NCBI GenBank assembly: GCA_003483745.1 | Contig: DMYD01000016.1 | Coordinates: forward strand, 1,412 to 65,411 | DNA: 64,000 bases | DNA from: Roseburia sp. | GTDB taxonomy: Bacteria; Bacillota; Clostridia; Lachnospirales; Lachnospiraceae | Direction of reading: 5' to 3' | In this document: one piece after another, positions 1 to 8,684 of the stretch | How positions within the stretch are numbered: the first letter of the stretch is position 1 | How the letters are laid out: every line of letters begins with the position of its first letter | Translations under genes and position numbers: made by a program | Notes under the pieces: model-generated | Told to the model about the DNA's origin: nothing | What the model saw: the letters and a program-made list of their open reading frames with translations, nothing else | Database searches by the model: none

Positions 1-2183
1 TTTTCCACAAAATGTAAAAGTTTTGACTGGAAGTCTCCCCACGGATTCTGGATCAAAATACCTGCATACATTAACGTATCTCCCGCATATACGGTATCTT
101 CGCCTTCCAGACAGTAATTCTTCTGCGGATCGAGTCCTTTTAATGTGATTCTTCTGCTCTTATAATTCGGACGGTTGATCACCTGCACAAATGTAACCAG
201 TGCTTCTGATTTATCTTTTGAAACCACCTCGTAACAGTCAAAATAATGATTTTCCTGATAGGAGGCGATCCTGTAATAATCGCCGCTTCTTACCAGATCA
301 TTGTATTTATGATACATGGCAACCTGTTTCGGGATCATCTGTCTGTCTTCTTCCGGAATCTTTGTGATGTCTAACTCATAGCCAAAAGTTCCCGCAAGAG
401 CTACATGACCTCTTGTCTCAAACGGTGTAACACGTCCCACCGTATGATTCGGACAGTCTGAAACGTGCGCTCCCATCGTCGATAACGGATAGATCATCGC
501 CGTACTTTCCTGAATCTTTAAGCGTTCTACTGCATCCGTATCATCCGAACACCAGATCTGTGGACTGTAATAAAGCATACCCGGATCAAAACGCGCCCCA
601 CCGCCGGAACAGTTTTCCAGTAAAAGATGTGGGAACTCTGTTACCAGACGCTCCTGCATCTCATACACTGCCAGCACATAACGGTGATAAAGTTCACCCT
701 GTCGGTCTGCAGGAAGTCCATAGCTTCCGATGTCAGAAAGCTGACGGTTCATATCCCATTTGACATACTCAATATTTGCACTGCGTAAGATCGACGCCAC
801 GCTCTCATATGCATAATCGCGCACTTCTTTTCTGGTAAGATCAAGTACATACTGATTTCTGCAGAGAGATCCCTCTCTTCCCGGAATCTGAATTGCCCAG
901 TCCGGATGTGCTTCGTAAAGTTTTGAATCCGGTGAGATCATTTCCGGCTCAAACCAGATACCGAATTTTAATCCAAGCTTATTTACCTCATCTACCAGAT
1001 GTTTTAAACCACCGTTTAATTTTTCTTCGTTGACATACCAGTCACCCAGACTTGATGAATCATCATTGCGGTGTCCAAACCAGCCATCATCCATAACCAG
1101 CATTTCAATGCCAAGTTCCGATGCTTTTTTTGCAATGGAAAGTAATTTTTCTGTATTGAAATCAAAATAAGTTGCTTCCCAGTTGTTGATCAGAATCGGA
1201 CGTTTCTTATCCTTATATTCGCTGCGGATCAGGTGGTTCCGGTAAAGTTCATGGAACTGGTGTGTCATGCCGTCATACCCGGTGTCACTGTAAACCAGCA
1301 CAACTTCCGGTGTCTGGAAACTCTCACCTTTTTCTAACTTCCAGCAGAAGTTCTCCGGATGGATTCCCATGCCGACACGGACGGTATCAAACTGTCCCAG
1401 TTCCACCTGTCCGATAAAGTTGCCGGAGTATACAAAATGCATACCATATACTTCGCCCTGTGACCGGTCGGCATTTCCTGCCGCAAGTGCCATGAATGGG
1501 TGTTCCTGATGGGAAGACTCACCTCTTACAGATTCCACACCCATAAATCCTTTTTTTACTTTGCGGTGTTCTAACATACGCTCTCTCGCCCAGGAACCAT
1601 GCATCGTAAGAAGTGTAAAATCACGGTTATCCATATCCATGGAGAAAGACAGTGCTTTCGTCAGATACAACATCTCGCCATCATTTTCGATCCGCACGCT
1701 TCTTGTGATGACATCCACATCCGAAAATGCCGTATAGAGCAATGTTACTTTCAATCCAAGTACCGGATCCTCACAGAGAAGCTCTAATGTCTCGCAGGCA
1801 TTCTCGTCCCCAAATGTTGCAGGGAGACCGGCAAGTCCCGGTTTTCCTGCATAGATTTTATGTGAAACATAAAACAGTGACACTGCGGTGTGTCCGCCTG
1901 CCGTTCTTACCGAGATACTGCTTCTTCTGTAATCTCCCAGTCCGTTTCCGGCATACTCCATTGGAAATGTATCGTAAAAAGAAACACGCTCCCTGTTATT
2001 TTCCGAAGGTACAAACGGCCCTTCCCCTGTACGGAGCAGGTACGCAATGTTTGCATCTCTTAATTTCTTACCATAATAAACATGACCGACAAAGTTTTCT
2101 TTATCCACGATACCGATCACATAACTGGAGGCTGGCGTATCCAGCTTGAAAATACGTTCTTTTTCAAAATATGTGATTGCCAC
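1..2183 (-). CDS. GH36 alpha-galactosidase (3' end cut by window edge)
   Basis: The reading frame starts with GTG at 2181-2183, preceded by a strong AGGAGG, and runs off the left edge after about 727 codons, close to the full family length of about 730. The N-terminus reads MAITYFEKERIFKLDTPASS. The clan-D catalytic motifs are clear: KWDMNR with the likely nucleophile Asp477, and SDDTDAVERL with the likely acid/base Asp547. These positions closely match characterised Geobacillus enzymes. No signal peptide is seen, so it is probably cytoplasmic. It would remove alpha-1,6-galactose from galacto(gluco)manno-oligosaccharides or raffinose-type sugars. It lies 16 bp downstream of the phosphomutase and follows the GH113 gene on the same strand, which favours a mannan-oligosaccharide role. 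Family certain; substrate inferred. Confidence 0.93.
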   Translation of the reverse strand, partial: MAITYFEKERIFKLDTPASSYVIGIVDKENFVGHVYYGKKLRDANIAYLLRTGEGPFVPSENNRERVSFYDTFPMEYAGNGLGDYRRSSISVRTAGGHTAVSLFYVSHKIYAGKPGLAGLPATFGDENACETLELLCEDPVLGLKVTLLYTAFSDVDVITRSVRIENDGEMLYLTKALSFSMDMDNRDFTLLTMHGSWARERMLEHRKVKKGFMGVESVRGESSHQEHPFMALAAGNADRSQGEVYGMHFVYSGNFIGQVELGQFDTVRVGMGIHPENFCWKLEKGESFQTPEVVLVYSDTGYDGMTHQFHELYRNHLIRSEYKDKKRPILINNWEATYFDFNTEKLLSIAKKASELGIEMLVMDDGWFGHRNDDSSSLGDWYVNEEKLNGGLKHLVDEVNKLGLKFGIWFEPEMISPDSKLYEAHPDWAIQIPGREGSLCRNQYVLDLTRKEVRDYAYESVASILRSANIEYVKWDMNRQLSDIGSYGLPADRQGELYHRYVLAVYEMQERLVTEFPHLLLENCSGGGARFDPGMLYYSPQIWCSDDTDAVERLKIQESTAMIYPLSTMGAHVSDCPNHTVGRVTPFETRGHVALAGTFGYELDITKIPEEDRQMIPKQVAMYHKYNDLVRSGDYYRIASYQENHYFDCYEVVSKDKSEALVTFVQVINRPNYKSRRITLKGLDPQKNYCLEGEDTVYAGDTLMYAGILIQNPWGDFQSKLLHFVE

Positions 2184-2199
2184 GCTGTATTTCCTCCTG

Positions 2200-3918
2200 T
2201 TATTTCAGTAAGTCTTCTTTTAATCCGGCAAGTTTCTTTTCTGCATCTTCTAACGAACTGCCTTTTACACCAAAGTAATATTTGATCTTCGGCTCTGTTC
2301 CGGACGGACGCATACAGCACCATGCATTGTCAGAAAGTTCATAGTAAAGTACGTTGGATTCCGGCAGACCTGTCTTCGTCACTTCTCCGGTCACGGTATC
2401 TCTTCTGGTATCTTCTTTATAGTCGCGCACTGCAAGCACATCAAATCCGCCAAGTGTTTTCGGAGGATTTTTTCTGGAATTGCTCATCAACTCCTGGATC
2501 TGTGCAGCTCCGTCGATTCCCTTTAATGTCTTTGTCTCAAGTCCCTCTCTGTAATAGCCGTATTTCTCATACATGGCAAGCATCTCATCCCATAAGGTCA
2601 TGTTGTTCTTCTTGCACCAGGAAGCAACCTCACATAACATCATGACTGCAACACAGGCATCCTTATCCCTTGCGTAAGTACCTGCAAGGCATCCGTAGCT
2701 TTCCTCTAAACCAAACACATAATCGTAAGTATTCTGCTGCTCGAAAAATTTGATCTGTTCTCCAATGTATTTAAATCCTGTTAAAACTTCGATCAGTTTT
2801 ACACCGTAAGCTTTTGCGATCGCTTTTGCCATATCGGTTGTAACGATAGTCTCAACCAGTGCAGGATTCTTAGGCATAGTTCCCATTGCTGTTTTTTCTC
2901 TTAAAATGTATTCCGCAATCAGCATACCTGACATGTTTCCGGTAAATGTCACATACTCGCCACTCTTCGTATCTTTGCAGTATACGCCAAGACGGTCTGC
3001 ATCCGGGTCAGTTGCAAGAACGATGTCCGCATCCACCTCTTTTGCAAGTTTTAATGCAAGTTCAAATGCTTTTGGTGACTCCGGGTTCGGGTATGCAACG
3101 GTCGGGAAATTGCCATCCGGTTTTTCCTGCTCCGGTACTACATATACATGCTCAAAACCAAGTTCTTTTAACACACGGCGCACCGGAAGATTTCCTGTTC
3201 CGTGAAGCGGTGTATAGACGATCCTGATATCTTTTGCCATCTCTTTGATGATTTCCGGATGAATGGACTGTTTTTTCAGTTCTTCCATATAGCGGTCATC
3301 GATTTCTTTACCGATTACATTGTAAAGACCTGCTGCAACAGCATCTTCTTTTGCCATGGTTTTTACCTGATCAAAGGAAGTTACTTTTGCAACTTCAGCT
3401 AAAATATTTTTGTCATGAGGCGGTGTGATCTGTGCACCATCTTCCCAGTATACTTTGTATCCGTTGTATTCTCTCGGGTTATGGCTTGCTGTAATTACAA
3501 TACCGGAAATACATCCTAGCTCGCGGACTGCAAAAGATAACTCCGGTGTCGGACGAAGGCTGTCAAATACATATGCCTTGATGCCGTTTGCATTTAAGCA
3601 GAGCGCTGCTTCTTCTGTAAATTCCGGTGACATGATTCTGGAATCATGTGCGATCGCAACACCCTTTTCCTGTCCATTCTGGGAAATAATGTAATTTGCA
3701 AGTCCCTGTGTTGCCTGACGTACGGTATAAATATTCATACGGTTGGTTCCGGCTCCGATCACGCCTCTTAAACCACCGGTACCAAATTCTAACTGTCTGT
3801 AAAAACGATCCTCGATCTCTGCCTGATCCCCCTCGATCTTCTTTAACTCAGCCTTTGTATCTGCATCAAAATATGGATCTGTGCACCACTGTTTGTAAGT
3901 TTCCATGTAATTGCTCAT
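2200..3918 (-). CDS. Alpha-D-phosphohexomutase (phosphogluco-/phosphomannomutase)
   Basis: A 572-residue phosphohexomutase that interconverts hexose 1-phosphate and 6-phosphate in the cytoplasm. The phosphoserine loop is TASHNPREYNGYK with Ser145. The metal loop is DPDADR at 304-309. The phosphate-binding loop MRPSGTEPKIKYYFG is near the C-terminus. AAGGAG precedes the ATG. Length and domain order fit the PgcA/phospho-sugar mutase group. Because it sits between a GH113 and a GH36 gene, the likely job is to turn mannose-1-phosphate, released by GH130 phosphorylases probably encoded just outside the window, into mannose-6-phosphate. That substrate is inferred from context; glucose-1-phosphate is the alternative. 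It has its own good promoter at 3967-3995. Confidence 0.93.
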   Translation of the reverse strand: MSNYMETYKQWCTDPYFDADTKAELKKIEGDQAEIEDRFYRQLEFGTGGLRGVIGAGTNRMNIYTVRQATQGLANYIISQNGQEKGVAIAHDSRIMSPEFTEEAALCLNANGIKAYVFDSLRPTPELSFAVRELGCISGIVITASHNPREYNGYKVYWEDGAQITPPHDKNILAEVAKVTSFDQVKTMAKEDAVAAGLYNVIGKEIDDRYMEELKKQSIHPEIIKEMAKDIRIVYTPLHGTGNLPVRRVLKELGFEHVYVVPEQEKPDGNFPTVAYPNPESPKAFELALKLAKEVDADIVLATDPDADRLGVYCKDTKSGEYVTFTGNMSGMLIAEYILREKTAMGTMPKNPALVETIVTTDMAKAIAKAYGVKLIEVLTGFKYIGEQIKFFEQQNTYDYVFGLEESYGCLAGTYARDKDACVAVMMLCEVASWCKKNNMTLWDEMLAMYEKYGYYREGLETKTLKGIDGAAQIQELMSNSRKNPPKTLGGFDVLAVRDYKEDTRRDTVTGEVTKTGLPESNVLYYELSDNAWCCMRPSGTEPKIKYYFGVKGSSLEDAEKKLAGLKEDLLK

Positions 3919-3966
3919 TCTTCTTCTCCTTTACTTTTCTGCGATTTATTTTTTATTATATTTTGG

Positions 3967-3995
3967 ATTATAACCTTTTTTTAAGTTATTGTAAA
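3967..3995 (-). promoter_or_regulatory. Promoter of the phosphomutase-GH36 genes
   Basis: On the minus strand TTTACA (3990-3995) is followed after 17 bp by a perfect TATAAT (3967-3972). Transcription would start near 3960, about 40 bp before the phosphomutase start codon. This suggests that the two downstream genes can be expressed separately from GH113. Confidence 0.65.
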
Positions 3996-4049
3996 CTAAT
4001 TTTAACCTTTTGACTATTTTTATTTAAAAATCAGCTTTTGACATCAACA

Positions 4050-4985
4050 TCATTTATTAAAAATATCATAATATTTTTTTACGACTTTTTCTGCCGGCTT
4101 TGCATAAATTTCATAGTCCATACGGGTCTTTGCACTCCGCTCCTGATAAAGCTTTGCATCCCAGGACCAGAGTGTCATACCTCCTACCCAGTCTCTTTTA
4201 CTGCAGGCATTAAACATATCTTCGTACCATTCTGCCTGACCCTTTGGATCCGCATCACCTCTTACACACCAGTCATTTGGCACCTCTTTGGAACCTTTTA
4301 CCGACATACATCCTGTTTCCGCAAAGAAAAACGGTTTTTGAAATCTGTTTACCACGGTTTCAATACGGTCTAGCTGATTTTCCCAGTCCCCATATGGATA
4401 GTAACCACTCGAAGAAATCACATCCACAGCATCCCACCAGTTTACCCGGTGTTCCTGATACTTATCTGTATTATAGGAAAGCAGTCCATGATAGACCTGT
4501 CTGATATCCGAGAGTAGTTTGCGCCATTCTGCTTCACGGTGCTCACTCATCACCATCTCGCAGCCGGCAATAAACATTTCACAGTCATGCTGTTCTGCAA
4601 TTTTCGCATAGTGAAGCTGAAATGCCGTATAGGATGCAAACCAGTTTCCCCATTTCGGTTCACACGGAACATCCTCATCAAAAAAATTAATGTGTGCACG
4701 CCAGGTTCCATTTTTGCAGTTTACGGTCGGCTTTAATGCCACACGAAGCCCTATTTCCTTTGCATATTCAATCATTCCGATCAACTCGTCATCTTCCATC
4801 GTCGCCTTTGATGTGAAGCAGATCTCCTCCGACTGCGGTGTCTCCTGTAACCCTCCAGGCACAAATATCACGAAATTTGCGCCGGTCCTCTCCTTCATCA
4901 TGGCAAGGCTCTCCTTTGCCCCCGGTTTAAAAAAAGCCCCGGCACACGCAAACGGTGCAAAAGTCACCCCACAGATATATTCCAT
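4050..4985 (-). CDS. GH113-type beta-1,4-mannanase-like glycoside hydrolase
   Basis: 311 residues, a single (beta/alpha)8-type domain with no signal peptide, so probably cytoplasmic. The start is supported by GGGAGGAAAAAAAT before ATG. Clan GH-A signatures are visible: a likely acid/base Glu143 in FIAGCEMVMSEHRE and a likely nucleophile Glu223 in FFFAETGCMSV, with an SSSGYYPYGDW loop before it. The spacing and the AETG motif fit GH113 endo-mannanases and reducing-end mannan-oligosaccharide hydrolases. It is the first gene of the minus-strand cluster and is divergent from an AraC regulator. It would shorten imported manno-oligosaccharides. Family assignment is from recognised motifs, not a search; another clan-A family is possible. 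Confidence 0.8.
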   Translation of the reverse strand: MEYICGVTFAPFACAGAFFKPGAKESLAMMKERTGANFVIFVPGGLQETPQSEEICFTSKATMEDDELIGMIEYAKEIGLRVALKPTVNCKNGTWRAHINFFDEDVPCEPKWGNWFASYTAFQLHYAKIAEQHDCEMFIAGCEMVMSEHREAEWRKLLSDIRQVYHGLLSYNTDKYQEHRVNWWDAVDVISSSGYYPYGDWENQLDRIETVVNRFQKPFFFAETGCMSVKGSKEVPNDWCVRGDADPKGQAEWYEDMFNACSKRDWVGGMTLWSWDAKLYQERSAKTRMDYEIYAKPAEKVVKKYYDIFNK

Positions 4986-5076
4986 ATTTTTTTCCTCCCT
5001 TTTCTCAATGCACTCTTAAAAATATAACATTTGTTTTACTGATTCTGCCATTAATATAGCATTCGTCATATAGATC

Positions 5077-5085
5077 TGCTATAAT
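5077..5085 (+). promoter_or_regulatory. Extended -10 promoter of the AraC regulator
   Basis: TGCTATAAT is a perfect extended -10 element about 46 bp before the chosen ATG. No good -35 is seen, which the TGn extension can replace. The 145-bp divergent region must also hold the GH113 promoter, which I could not place. Confidence 0.5.
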
Positions 5086-5130
5086 TTTTCAAGTCAAAAA
5101 TTGTATAAATCTATTTTTATGGAGATACCT

Positions 5131-6027
5131 ATGAAATCTTTATTTGAATATACCGACAAACTGAATAAACCTTACGAATGTTTCTTTTTAGATGTGAAGA
5201 AAGAATGGCTGCCCGTGCAGCCGCACTGGCATTATTTTATGGAAATTCTATATGTAACAAGAGGCACCGCCCTGATGTATCAGAATGAACAAAGTTATAT
5301 TGTGGCGGAAGGTGACATGATCGTCTTTCTCCCTTCCGTCGTTCATTCCGTCCATGCAGTGTCCGATGCCCCTCTGCAGTATTATGTTTTAAAATTTGAC
5401 CTAAGCCAGCTGGATTCTTCCGCTTCACTTACCGGTGGAAGCTGGAATTACAGTGCACTGTTTAACAATGCCATAAATAACGAGCAGGCTGATATTTATT
5501 TCCCGGAGGAGGTACTTCATTTTCTTCCGGTGCAGTCCTTATTTGATGACTGTGTCCGCGAAATGCAAAATATGCAGTATGGTTATCAGATGATCCTGCA
5601 GTCGAAAGTCAGAGAACTTCTGACCTGGATGCTCCGCATCTGGCGCAACAATGGTTTTGATACCGACTGTTATTTTACCCCGCTTGCGAAAGAAAATACG
5701 ATCTATACCATCACAGAATACATTGACCGTCACGCCTGCGAAAATATCCGCGTAGAAGATATTGCCGCACTCTGTCATATGAGTTATTCACATTTCGCCA
5801 AAAATTTCCGTGAAATCTATGGGCAGTCCTGTAAAAAATATATTGAATTTATCCGGCTGTGCAAAGTAGAAGATATGCTTCTTTTTACAAACTTTGATCT
5901 AAATTATATCAGTCAGGAAACAGGCTATGCCGACTGCAGTCATCTGATCCGGTCATTTAAAGAAAAATATGGCGTTTCCCCGCATCAATATCGCAGGCAG
6001 CATTCCTCGCCCAGACAGAGTCACTGA
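5131..6027 (+). CDS. AraC-family regulator with cupin sensor domain
   Basis: About 298 residues. I chose ATG 5131 because GGAG lies 6 bp upstream; TTG 5101 and ATG 5119 in the same frame have no ribosome-binding site. The N-terminal half is a cupin-like sugar-sensing domain (HWHYFMEILYVTRG, then EGDMIVFLPSVVHSV). The C-terminal 100 residues hold two helix-turn-helix motifs typical of AraC (VEDIAALCHMSYSHFAKNF and YISQETGYADCSHLIRSFK), ending YGVSPHQYRR. It is divergent from GH113 and so probably regulates the manno-oligosaccharide genes in response to a sugar. Its last 7 bp overlap the end of the convergent CPBP gene. Confidence 0.9.
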   Translation: MKSLFEYTDKLNKPYECFFLDVKKEWLPVQPHWHYFMEILYVTRGTALMYQNEQSYIVAEGDMIVFLPSVVHSVHAVSDAPLQYYVLKFDLSQLDSSASLTGGSWNYSALFNNAINNEQADIYFPEEVLHFLPVQSLFDDCVREMQNMQYGYQMILQSKVRELLTWMLRIWRNNGFDTDCYFTPLAKENTIYTITEYIDRHACENIRVEDIAALCHMSYSHFAKNFREIYGQSCKKYIEFIRLCKVEDMLLFTNFDLNYISQETGYADCSHLIRSFKEKYGVSPHQYRRQHSSPRQSH

Positions 6028-7139
6028 TTCATAATGGATTCAAGTGTACTGGTATCACCTAAAACCGGCATGAGAAACATGATTGCAGTAATCATCAGTG
6101 CAGCGATCACCAGTCCGATGATTGAAGTGACCAATGCAGCGGTTGCCGTACCGTTCTGCTGTGGTTTTATTTTTTTCGAACAGATAGAACCCAGCAGACC
6201 GACCAGACCAAATCCTGCTCCATATCCCACAAACCCTGTCACAATGCCAAGGATTCCAAGAACTAATGATACCGTCGCAATATTTTCTCCCTCACGCTCT
6301 GACGGGATGATAATCTCACCTTCTCTCATTTCCACAATCTCGTCTAACTTGCTTCTCCGCAGTAATACGATACATGGAACCAAAAACAGCGGAACTGTCA
6401 CTACAAGATTTAACACAGAAAGGCTGCCGATCATATCCGTCATATCACCATTTCCAAAGATGCCACTCGCCATTAATCCGCCAAAATCAACAAGTGCATG
6501 AATAATGATACAAATCCATAAATTTCCGCTGCGCAGATAAATTGCTGCAAACAGCACACCGAGCAATGTTGCCTGCAGTGCCTGGATCAATGCGCTGGAT
6601 AATGGCACACCGGAAAGTACATTCGGGATATGTGCCGCACCAAAGATCACGCTGGATAAAATAATGGCTGCAAGCACTCCCCGTCTTGTGTTTGAAAAAC
6701 GGTCCGCAAAAAGGTTTAACACGATTCCACGCATGATCACTTCCTCGTTCATGCCGACCAAAAACATGGTCAGTATGTAAATCATGATCCCACCGGCAGA
6801 GCGCACTCCGTCCGAACCGGAAACACTCTGCAAAAATAACTGTGCAACTGCCACATACACGCAGTAGCCAACCATAAAACCACCGATATAAAATCCTCTT
6901 AAAAATCCCACACCGTTTTTCTTAAGCGACTGCTGATATCCCATAAGAAACAGCATACCGATTGCATAGATTGCTACACCGATCTCGGCGATCAGCTGTA
7001 ACGTGTAACTGTCTGCAATGGATGTCAGATGTGCCACTACTCCTCCAACCAGGTTCATCAGCACTAAAAAAAGTGCCGTGATCACAATACCGATCATGAT
7101 GACTACCGCCTTCGGCAGCCCTAAGATTTTGTTTTTCAT
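6021..7139 (-). CDS. CPBP-family intramembrane protease with C-terminal DUF4190-like segment
   Basis: 372 residues with about eight membrane segments. The CAAX-protease/bacteriocin-processing (CPBP, Abi) motifs are intact: EEVIMR with Glu132, Glu133 and Arg137, then His170 in GAAHIPN and His214 in IIIHALVDFGG, all expected inside the membrane. After a cytoplasmic linker (about 255-285) a second hydrophobic module follows (VSLVLGILGIVTGFVGYGAG and TAALVTSIIGLVIAALMIT), resembling DUF4190. AAGGAG precedes the ATG. The substrate is unknown; relatives process peptides or act in bacteriocin self-immunity. It is monocistronic between convergent araC and the CapA-like gene. Confidence 0.85.
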   Translation of the reverse strand: MKNKILGLPKAVVIMIGIVITALFLVLMNLVGGVVAHLTSIADSYTLQLIAEIGVAIYAIGMLFLMGYQQSLKKNGVGFLRGFYIGGFMVGYCVYVAVAQLFLQSVSGSDGVRSAGGIMIYILTMFLVGMNEEVIMRGIVLNLFADRFSNTRRGVLAAIILSSVIFGAAHIPNVLSGVPLSSALIQALQATLLGVLFAAIYLRSGNLWICIIIHALVDFGGLMASGIFGNGDMTDMIGSLSVLNLVVTVPLFLVPCIVLLRRSKLDEIVEMREGEIIIPSEREGENIATVSLVLGILGIVTGFVGYGAGFGLVGLLGSICSKKIKPQQNGTATAALVTSIIGLVIAALMITAIMFLMPVLGDTSTLESIMNQ

Positions 7140-7211
7140 ACCAATCTCCTTTTTCTTTTTGTTTTATATTCACACTGCCTTTTGCAATGATCCTTTCATG
7201 TACTACTTTTA

Positions 7212-8540
7212 CTACTTTTCACTGATATTTCCCGCTGCATCTACCGAAGCATTGTCCGAGATACTCTCCATATAAGAAAACAGCCCCGGTGCCGCATTCG
7301 CATCCATCTGTTTTGTCTGCCCGTCCGATGCATAGACCGGAATCAGCGCATAAGAAACTGTTCCATCTTCTGTCACTGTAACTTTCACAGCTGCGGATCT
7401 GTCAATATTCTGTCCAAAAATAAAATTTCCAAGGCTGTAAAAAACAGGTTTTCCGTCAATATATTCGATTCCTTCCAGACAGTGGGTATGTGCTCCGACA
7501 ACCAGATCTGCACCTGCATCCATGCACTTTTTCGCAAGTTCACGCTGCACGGCATTCGGCTGTTCGCTGTACTCTGTCCCCCAGTGTGGAAATACCGTTA
7601 CAAAATCACAGGTCTGTTTTGCTTCTTTGATCACTTCGATCAATGCCGTGGAGTCATAACAGGTAAACATTCCGGGGGTGGCATTCTCGATCTTCCAGTC
7701 GACAGACGGTACCACGCGCGACACCGCGATAAATCCATATTTTTTCCCATTTACTTCCATGACCTGCACTTCTTTTGCCCGATCCACCGAATCTCCCGCA
7801 CCGTCATACAGGATTCCTGCTCCATCTAATGCATTGAAAGTATCCGACAACGCCGCCCTTCCATAGTCTAACGTATGATTGTTTGCAAGTGATACAATAT
7901 CCACCCCCATCTCATTTAAGGCTTTTACATAGGAAGGACTGCATCGGAATGTAAACTGCTTGTCTGCCATCGGTTCCCCACGGTCACTGAATGGAAACTC
8001 GTTGTTTACCATCAGGATATCAGCTGCCTTTAACTGTTCTAACAGTTCCGGTGAGACGACACGCTCGATCCCGCCGGCATCGTAGGCTGCCTTAAAAGCA
8101 TTTGCAAAAAGAACATCACCGGTCAGAATGATGGTTGTACCGCCAGCGTCTTTTTGATTATCCTTGTTTGCTGTTTCATCTGATGCACTCCCAGTTCCAG
8201 CTGCTGTGGTTGTATCATCTGATTGATTCGCAGTTTCGCCTGCTGTGACTGCATCATCTGATATGCTTCCATTTTCACCTGCTGTGGCTGCATTCTCTGA
8301 TATGCTTTCGTCTTCACCTGCCGTTTCTGCACCATCCGTCGATATTCCACTTCCATCCGCTGTGGCTTCCCCATCCAGAGTGGCTTGCGCATCAGACATC
8401 TCCGTCTGCTCCTCTTCTGCCGTCTCCCCCGGCGCAGGCGCCGGTTTTGCCTGACCGCCGGTTAAAATTGCCGCTGCGATCACGCCCGCCACAGTCAGTA
8501 TGGAAAGTACATAAAGTACGATTCTGATTGTTTTATTCAT
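7212..8540 (-). CDS. CapA-family (PgsA/CapA) metallophosphatase-like secreted protein
   Basis: 442 residues from the ATG at 8538-8540, which has GGGGGA just upstream; a longer in-frame start at 8642 would run through the terminator of the gene before it. A membrane anchor (IVLYVLSILTVAGVIAAAIL) is followed by a roughly 100-residue acidic, Ala/Thr/Ser-rich linker built of degenerate copies of a TAGE..SISD unit. The catalytic-type domain then carries TGDVLFANAF, NNEFPF, SLANNHTLDYG, FPHWGTEY and VGAHTHCLEGIEY, the CapA/poly-gamma-glutamate-synthesis PgsA pattern of the calcineurin-like fold. It probably acts outside the membrane. No other capsule genes are adjacent, so its substrate is unknown. 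Confidence 0.88.
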   Translation of the reverse strand: MNKTIRIVLYVLSILTVAGVIAAAILTGGQAKPAPAPGETAEEEQTEMSDAQATLDGEATADGSGISTDGAETAGEDESISENAATAGENGSISDDAVTAGETANQSDDTTTAAGTGSASDETANKDNQKDAGGTTIILTGDVLFANAFKAAYDAGGIERVVSPELLEQLKAADILMVNNEFPFSDRGEPMADKQFTFRCSPSYVKALNEMGVDIVSLANNHTLDYGRAALSDTFNALDGAGILYDGAGDSVDRAKEVQVMEVNGKKYGFIAVSRVVPSVDWKIENATPGMFTCYDSTALIEVIKEAKQTCDFVTVFPHWGTEYSEQPNAVQRELAKKCMDAGADLVVGAHTHCLEGIEYIDGKPVFYSLGNFIFGQNIDRSAAVKVTVTEDGTVSYALIPVYASDGQTKQMDANAAPGLFSYMESISDNASVDAAGNISEK

Positions 8541-8591
8541 AGATCCCCCATTTTTGCATTGTTTTGTTTTTCTTTTGTCTGAGAAACACTG

Positions 8592-8632
8592 CAAAAACGA
8601 CGCCGATGTACAACGATTGTACGCCGACGCCA
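8592..8632 (-). terminator. Intrinsic terminator after the PadR-HAAS-DUF4097 operon
   Basis: Arms 8617-8631 and 8599-8613 pair over 15 positions as minus-strand RNA (several G-U pairs, one mismatch) around a 3-nt loop, followed by GTTTTTGC. The G-U pattern favours the minus strand. Confidence 0.75.
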
Positions 8633-8684
8633 TTTTTATCATAATGATTTACAACTTAATTGTCAACTAACACAGGATCTTAGT

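Noticed and set aside
1727..2149. 140-codon plus-strand ORF within the GH36 gene
   Set aside because: Antisense to a well-conserved gene, Cys/His/Arg-rich composition typical of shadow frames, no ribosome-binding site.
8123..8392. 89-codon minus-strand ORF rich in Gln/Met repeats
   Set aside because: Alternative frame of the repetitive linker in the CapA-like gene.
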